45,164 nucleotides of DNA from CAZBSE01 sp964578625. Its GTDB lineage: Bacteria; Actinomycetota; Humimicrobiia; Humimicrobiales; Humimicrobiaceae. The notes under the pieces were generated by a model, which was given only the letters and a program-made list of their open reading frames with translations, did not search any database and was not told where the DNA came from. The translations under genes were made by a program, and so were the position numbers. Location of the stretch: assembly GCA_964578625.1 (NCBI GenBank), contig CAZODQ010000015.1, positions 1 to 45,164 on the forward strand, written 5' to 3'. Shown here piece by piece: positions 42,449-45,164 of the stretch. How positions within the stretch are numbered: position 1 is the stretch's first letter; each line of letters opens with the position of its first letter.

Positions 42449-43456
42449 TTATTTGTAGTTCCCTGTACACTTGAGAATATAAAGCGCATAAATTGTAATA
42501 AATAGGTTTGTTTTTCCCCTGCCCGATTCGCCCCAATCAGCAAATGAGCCTCTCGTAATAATAGTACTACTGGTACTGCAATTCTTTTTCTCCAGCGGAA
42601 AACCTCCGTCGGGTAATCGTTTTGACCGAAGTATGTCCAGTGCTTCACTACAGCGTTTGTCCGTAATCCTCCCGATCTCAGCCATTACCAGCAGGATAAA
42701 AAGAACATCATAAAAAAAGATGGGATAATGTATTTTATCAAACTGGGGAAGAATCATCTTTCCATCTCTCAGGCGCCGGAATAACTTCCTCTGCAGAAAA
42801 TACTCCGTAGTTTTCCCGGCAAACCTTAAAGCTTCTTTGTCATCATAAGTTTTTCCTGCAAGATAAAGGGCACGCAGCGGAATGAGGCTCTCTATAACTG
42901 AAGATACTCTTGCCTGTAGTCTCTTATCACAGTTCCATCCACCGTCCGGCCACTGCCATTTCTTAAGTCTCTGGACTAAAGTCTCTGTACGATGATCATC
43001 AATACCCAGTTTTATGGAATACCATATTGCATTACCTTCCTGGGAAGCACACCTGCGAAAGCGGTCCTCCTGTCCAGGAATCAGAAGGGACTGGGGATAT
43101 TTTAAATGCTTGTTGTCTAAAAGCCAGCTGTATACCTGATCCCTCATCGGTATCAATGACCTGTCCCCGGTAGGATAATCAATCTCTGCTAAGCTGTACA
43201 GAGTCCAGTGGGGTCCCTGCCATTTTCTGTAAGCATGAGTATCTATGGTACCGTCGCTTCTTCTATGAGAGAGCAGCTTTCTGGCTATTACTGACTGTTG
43301 GATTGATTGTCTCAATAGCATCATTTCTTGAGACTTCTCTGGTTTGTCTAATAAAAGCTTATATGCCTTATACCGGATAACAGGATTTGAATCAGAGAGA
43401 AGCCTCTTTACAATAGGCATCTGCTTAATTGATCCCATCTCAACTAAATCTATCAT
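42449..43456 (-). CDS. Alpha/alpha-toroid (terpenoid cyclase/prenyltransferase-like fold) protein
   Basis: This 335-residue soluble protein begins with a HEAT-like stretch (VKRLLSDSNPVIRYKAYKLLLD). Repeats like those of squalene cyclase/prenyltransferase barrels follow: HWTLYSLAEIDYP, KWQWPDGGWNCDKRLQARVSSVIESLIPLRALYLAG, RLPDGGFPLEKK and GKTNLFITIYALYILK. QW-like WPDGGW is present, but no DxDD cyclase motif is visible, so terpene cyclisation is unlikely. Enzymatic role unknown. No clear ribosome binding site. It lies 12 bases after the SnoaL-like gene. Confidence 0.7.
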   Translation of the reverse strand: MIDLVEMGSIKQMPIVKRLLSDSNPVIRYKAYKLLLDKPEKSQEMMLLRQSIQQSVIARKLLSHRRSDGTIDTHAYRKWQGPHWTLYSLAEIDYPTGDRSLIPMRDQVYSWLLDNKHLKYPQSLLIPGQEDRFRRCASQEGNAIWYSIKLGIDDHRTETLVQRLKKWQWPDGGWNCDKRLQARVSSVIESLIPLRALYLAGKTYDDKEALRFAGKTTEYFLQRKLFRRLRDGKMILPQFDKIHYPIFFYDVLFILLVMAEIGRITDKRCSEALDILRSKRLPDGGFPLEKKNCSTSSTIITRGSFADWGESGRGKTNLFITIYALYILKCTGNYK

Positions 43457-43468
43457 TATATTATTGTA

Positions 43469-43852
43469 TCAATTATAAGGATAGAATTTTTCCAGCTTGG
43501 TTTCATATTCATTTATTTTAAATATCAATTCATCCTTAAAATATATTACACTTGAACCTTCAAATTCATGCTCTTTATTTTCGTGTCTGCATTTAAACTT
43601 CCACTCTATAAAAGCTGTTGAATTCTTCTCGTCAAAACCAAATGATTTTATTTCCCAGTAAAGAATTCGGTTTGTTCCCTGATACCAATCAGTAAACCAT
43701 CTTTCAATTGTCCTTTTACCCTGGTAAACTGCTCCGGTACATTCCCATAATTCAACCTCATCATGTAAAACAGGCAGTAATATCTCTAAATCATTATCTT
43801 TCCAGCCCCTGATATATTTTTCTATTAGGTCTTTAGCAGTTTCTTCTTTCAT
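43469..43852 (-). CDS. SnoaL-like / NTF2-fold protein
   Basis: This 127-residue protein has the NTF2 cone fold pattern of SnoaL-like proteins: KDLIEKYIRGWKDNDLEILLPVLHDEVELWECTGAVYQGKRTIERWFTDWY and a beta-rich C-terminus with WKFKCRHENKEHEFEGSSVIYFKDELIFKINEYET. Such proteins are small isomerases, hydrolases or binding modules; no specific activity can be given. I prefer the ATG at 43850-43852 (GGAG upstream) over TTG at 43867. Confidence 0.8.
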   Translation of the reverse strand: MKEETAKDLIEKYIRGWKDNDLEILLPVLHDEVELWECTGAVYQGKRTIERWFTDWYQGTNRILYWEIKSFGFDEKNSTAFIEWKFKCRHENKEHEFEGSSVIYFKDELIFKINEYETKLEKFYPYN

Positions 43853-43906
43853 ATATTTATTCTCCAATCTACAATTTCACTCAAGAGACACTTCTTCAGG
43901 AAAAAA

Positions 43907-44254
43907 TTACTGCTCGTGTAGATTATCCAGCACCGTACGTGCATCCGGTGCCATTTTAAAGAAATTTTCCAGTTTATCGCAGATATACATATTACATCCT
44001 GCGCAGTTTTTTACCTCTTTTTCCATACAGCATTTGCGGATCTCACATACATTACAATGTGTAAATTTTGGTCCTTCCGGTCGACAGCCGCTGCAATTGA
44101 TATCTTCAGGTTTAATATTCCCTCCATATATAGCTGACCATTTTTTTGCTACTTCTGCTCGCTTATTGTCATCATCAGCTTGTGTAGTAATATAACCTTC
44201 GCACTTTGAACAATCCAATCCGCAACAGGCAATCAAATTATTATTTTCATCCAT
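43907..44254 (-). CDS. DUF3795 cysteine-rich protein
   Basis: This 115-residue protein has 13 cysteines, with the DUF3795 pattern ACCGLDCSKCEGYITT, INCSGCRPEGPKFTHCNVCEIRKCCMEKEVKNCAGCNMYICDKLENF. It is probably a zinc- or iron-sulfur-binding protein, and widespread in anaerobic bacteria and archaea without a known role. Confidence 0.88.
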   Translation of the reverse strand: MDENNNLIACCGLDCSKCEGYITTQADDDNKRAEVAKKWSAIYGGNIKPEDINCSGCRPEGPKFTHCNVCEIRKCCMEKEVKNCAGCNMYICDKLENFFKMAPDARTVLDNLHEQ

Positions 44255-44295
44255 TAGCTTGCACTTCCTTTCTATAAGAGAACATTAAATCTATT

Positions 44296-44901
44296 TTACC
44301 CTGATTTATTTCTCTTGGGTATTATAAAACCCGTGTTTTTTCTGTATTCAAGATATTTTCTCCCATAGCGAATTATAAGGTCTTTCTCCTCTGCCCAGCA
44401 AAACAAATAAAAGACCGGTATCCAGATAAGCGAGAACAGAGCAAGAAAAGGAGAATTAAGTAAGAAAGCGATTACCCACCATAATGCCAGTTCACCTACT
44501 GCTTGAGGATGTCTGATTTTCCTGTAAATGCCGCCGTAAAGTACATGTTTCTTTTCTGGTATTATTGCTTCCTTACCTGCATCTTTCAGACCCCTACCAA
44601 GCAAGTAGCCTGCTGGTATTGTTATCAAAACTGCCATCAATATCGAAATCCACCAGCCCCATGGGAAAGCTCGGGAAAGCGGAACCGGTAGTGGGTAAAA
44701 GAAGTAAATTACATAATTAATAACTACAATAACCTCAAACACCGAGGCAATAATCCTGTACCTCCCACACTTAGAATAAGCAATTTTACCAACCTTTTTT
44801 TCCAGAGCAGCAGGACCTACACTTCTTATATAGAAATAAGAAAAAAGAAAAGCCGATATAAGCATTGTCGCAAAATTAATCCATGAAATCATATTTATCA
44901 T
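44296..44901 (-). CDS. Isoprenylcysteine carboxyl methyltransferase-like membrane protein
   Basis: This 201-residue integral membrane methyltransferase of the ICMT/phospholipid methyltransferase family has about five helices. The SAM-binding C-terminal signature is LYGGIYRKIRHPQAVGELALWW, then AEEKDLIIRYGRKYLEYRKNTGFIIP. Bacterial members modify lipids or small thiols rather than prenylated proteins; the substrate here is unknown. It lies 41 bases upstream of the DUF3795 gene on the same strand. Confidence 0.85.
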   Translation of the reverse strand: MINMISWINFATMLISAFLFSYFYIRSVGPAALEKKVGKIAYSKCGRYRIIASVFEVIVVINYVIYFFYPLPVPLSRAFPWGWWISILMAVLITIPAGYLLGRGLKDAGKEAIIPEKKHVLYGGIYRKIRHPQAVGELALWWVIAFLLNSPFLALFSLIWIPVFYLFCWAEEKDLIIRYGRKYLEYRKNTGFIIPKRNKSG

Positions 44902-44958
44902 CCGATTACTATACCTAACGGTTCAAATAATTATCCAAGGACAAACTCTTTCATTTCA

Positions 44959-45164
44959 TTACTTCTTCTCATACCATTGAATATACTCCAGGATATTATT
45001 ATCAGGATCGCTAAAATAAACCCATGTCTCTTCATCTTTTATTTCAAACGGTTCCCGTATTATATTTGTATTTTTCTTCTTTAATTGGTCGACTGATGAT
45101 TTCATATCCTTGACTTCCAGACAGAAGTGTGGGCAGTAAGGTTTCTTTATTTCCGGCTTTTTGT
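44959..45164 (-). CDS. VOC (glyoxalase/bleomycin resistance) family protein, partial
   Basis: Only the C-terminal half is in the window; the gene continues past the right edge. The peptide YCPHFCLEVKDMKSSVDQLKKKN, then WVYFSDPDNNILEYIQWYEKK and stop, is the second beta-alpha-beta-beta-beta unit of a VOC protein. Likely metal ligands are the His of PHFCLEV and Glu of LEYIQW. Activity unspecified. Confidence 0.8.
   Translation of the reverse strand, partial: KKPEIKKPYCPHFCLEVKDMKSSVDQLKKKNTNIIREPFEIKDEETWVYFSDPDNNILEYIQWYEKK

Noticed and set aside
42403..42648. Open frame of 81 codons on the minus strand
   Set aside because: It lies almost wholly inside the toroid-fold gene in another frame and has no motif or ribosome binding site.

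Overview
The window is about 45 kb of AT-rich bacterial chromosome (roughly one third GC by eye), densely coded with short intergenic gaps. It looks like an anaerobic, single-membrane (Gram-positive type) bacterium. The evidence is a MetV-like/MvhD-like pair typical of methylenetetrahydrofolate reductase modules in acetogens, a Rex repressor, a flavoredoxin, an LCP cell-wall ligase, and a Tad pilus locus with no secretin or outer-membrane genes. The lineage cannot be fixed from this stretch; a Firmicutes-like or deep actinobacterial/atribacterial lineage would fit. No rRNA, tRNA, CRISPR array, transposase or integrase was recognised.

Layout. 1-592: end of a Wood-Ljungdahl (metV/mvhD) operon on the minus strand, with its own promoter and a terminator-like hairpin in its leader. 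593-2756: a PadR/membrane-protein pair beside a broken rhodanese gene and coding debris. 2778-4862: a GGDEF/HD-GYP c-di-GMP enzyme. 5033-5998: a secreted InlB-repeat-like protein. 6044-7123: leuB. 7219-9673: an XRE regulator with three membrane proteins. 9964-12880 (plus strand): flavoredoxin, a B12-binding radical SAM protein and a CrtO-like acyltransferase. 12877-16045: galT, a small zinc peptidase, a truncated TolB-like propeller and a DUF89 protein. 16379-18832: lon.

18904-32055 is one same-strand run (minus) reading methyltransferase, rex, LCP ligase, unknown, purB, purL, purF, purM, purN, purH. It covers most of de novo IMP/AMP synthesis; purD, purE, purC and purA are not in the window. 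purL is the single-chain 1276-residue type and is visibly richer in GC than its neighbours. 32270-40316 holds a zinc-ribbon membrane protein, an SSB and a Tad/Flp pilus locus split in two blocks (cpaB-tadZ-tadA-tadB-tadC and flp-tadE-tadG-ssb). Between the blocks, on the opposite strand, sits a CAP-domain secreted protein. 40519-45164 is a run of small accessory genes: TPR, DUF192, a ferritin-like protein, a methyltransferase, an alpha/alpha-toroid protein, SnoaL-like, DUF3795, ICMT-like and VOC.

The most striking unexplained element is the 34681-34870 leader of the CAP gene: a good promoter, an H-type pseudoknot, then two mutually exclusive hairpins, one of them a textbook intrinsic terminator. 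This is riboswitch architecture and matches no class I can recall. Other regulatory finds are a promoter plus terminator in the mvhD leader, a Rex-geometry palindrome at the start of the rex transcript, repeated boxes in front of padR, and stacked palindromes upstream of lon.
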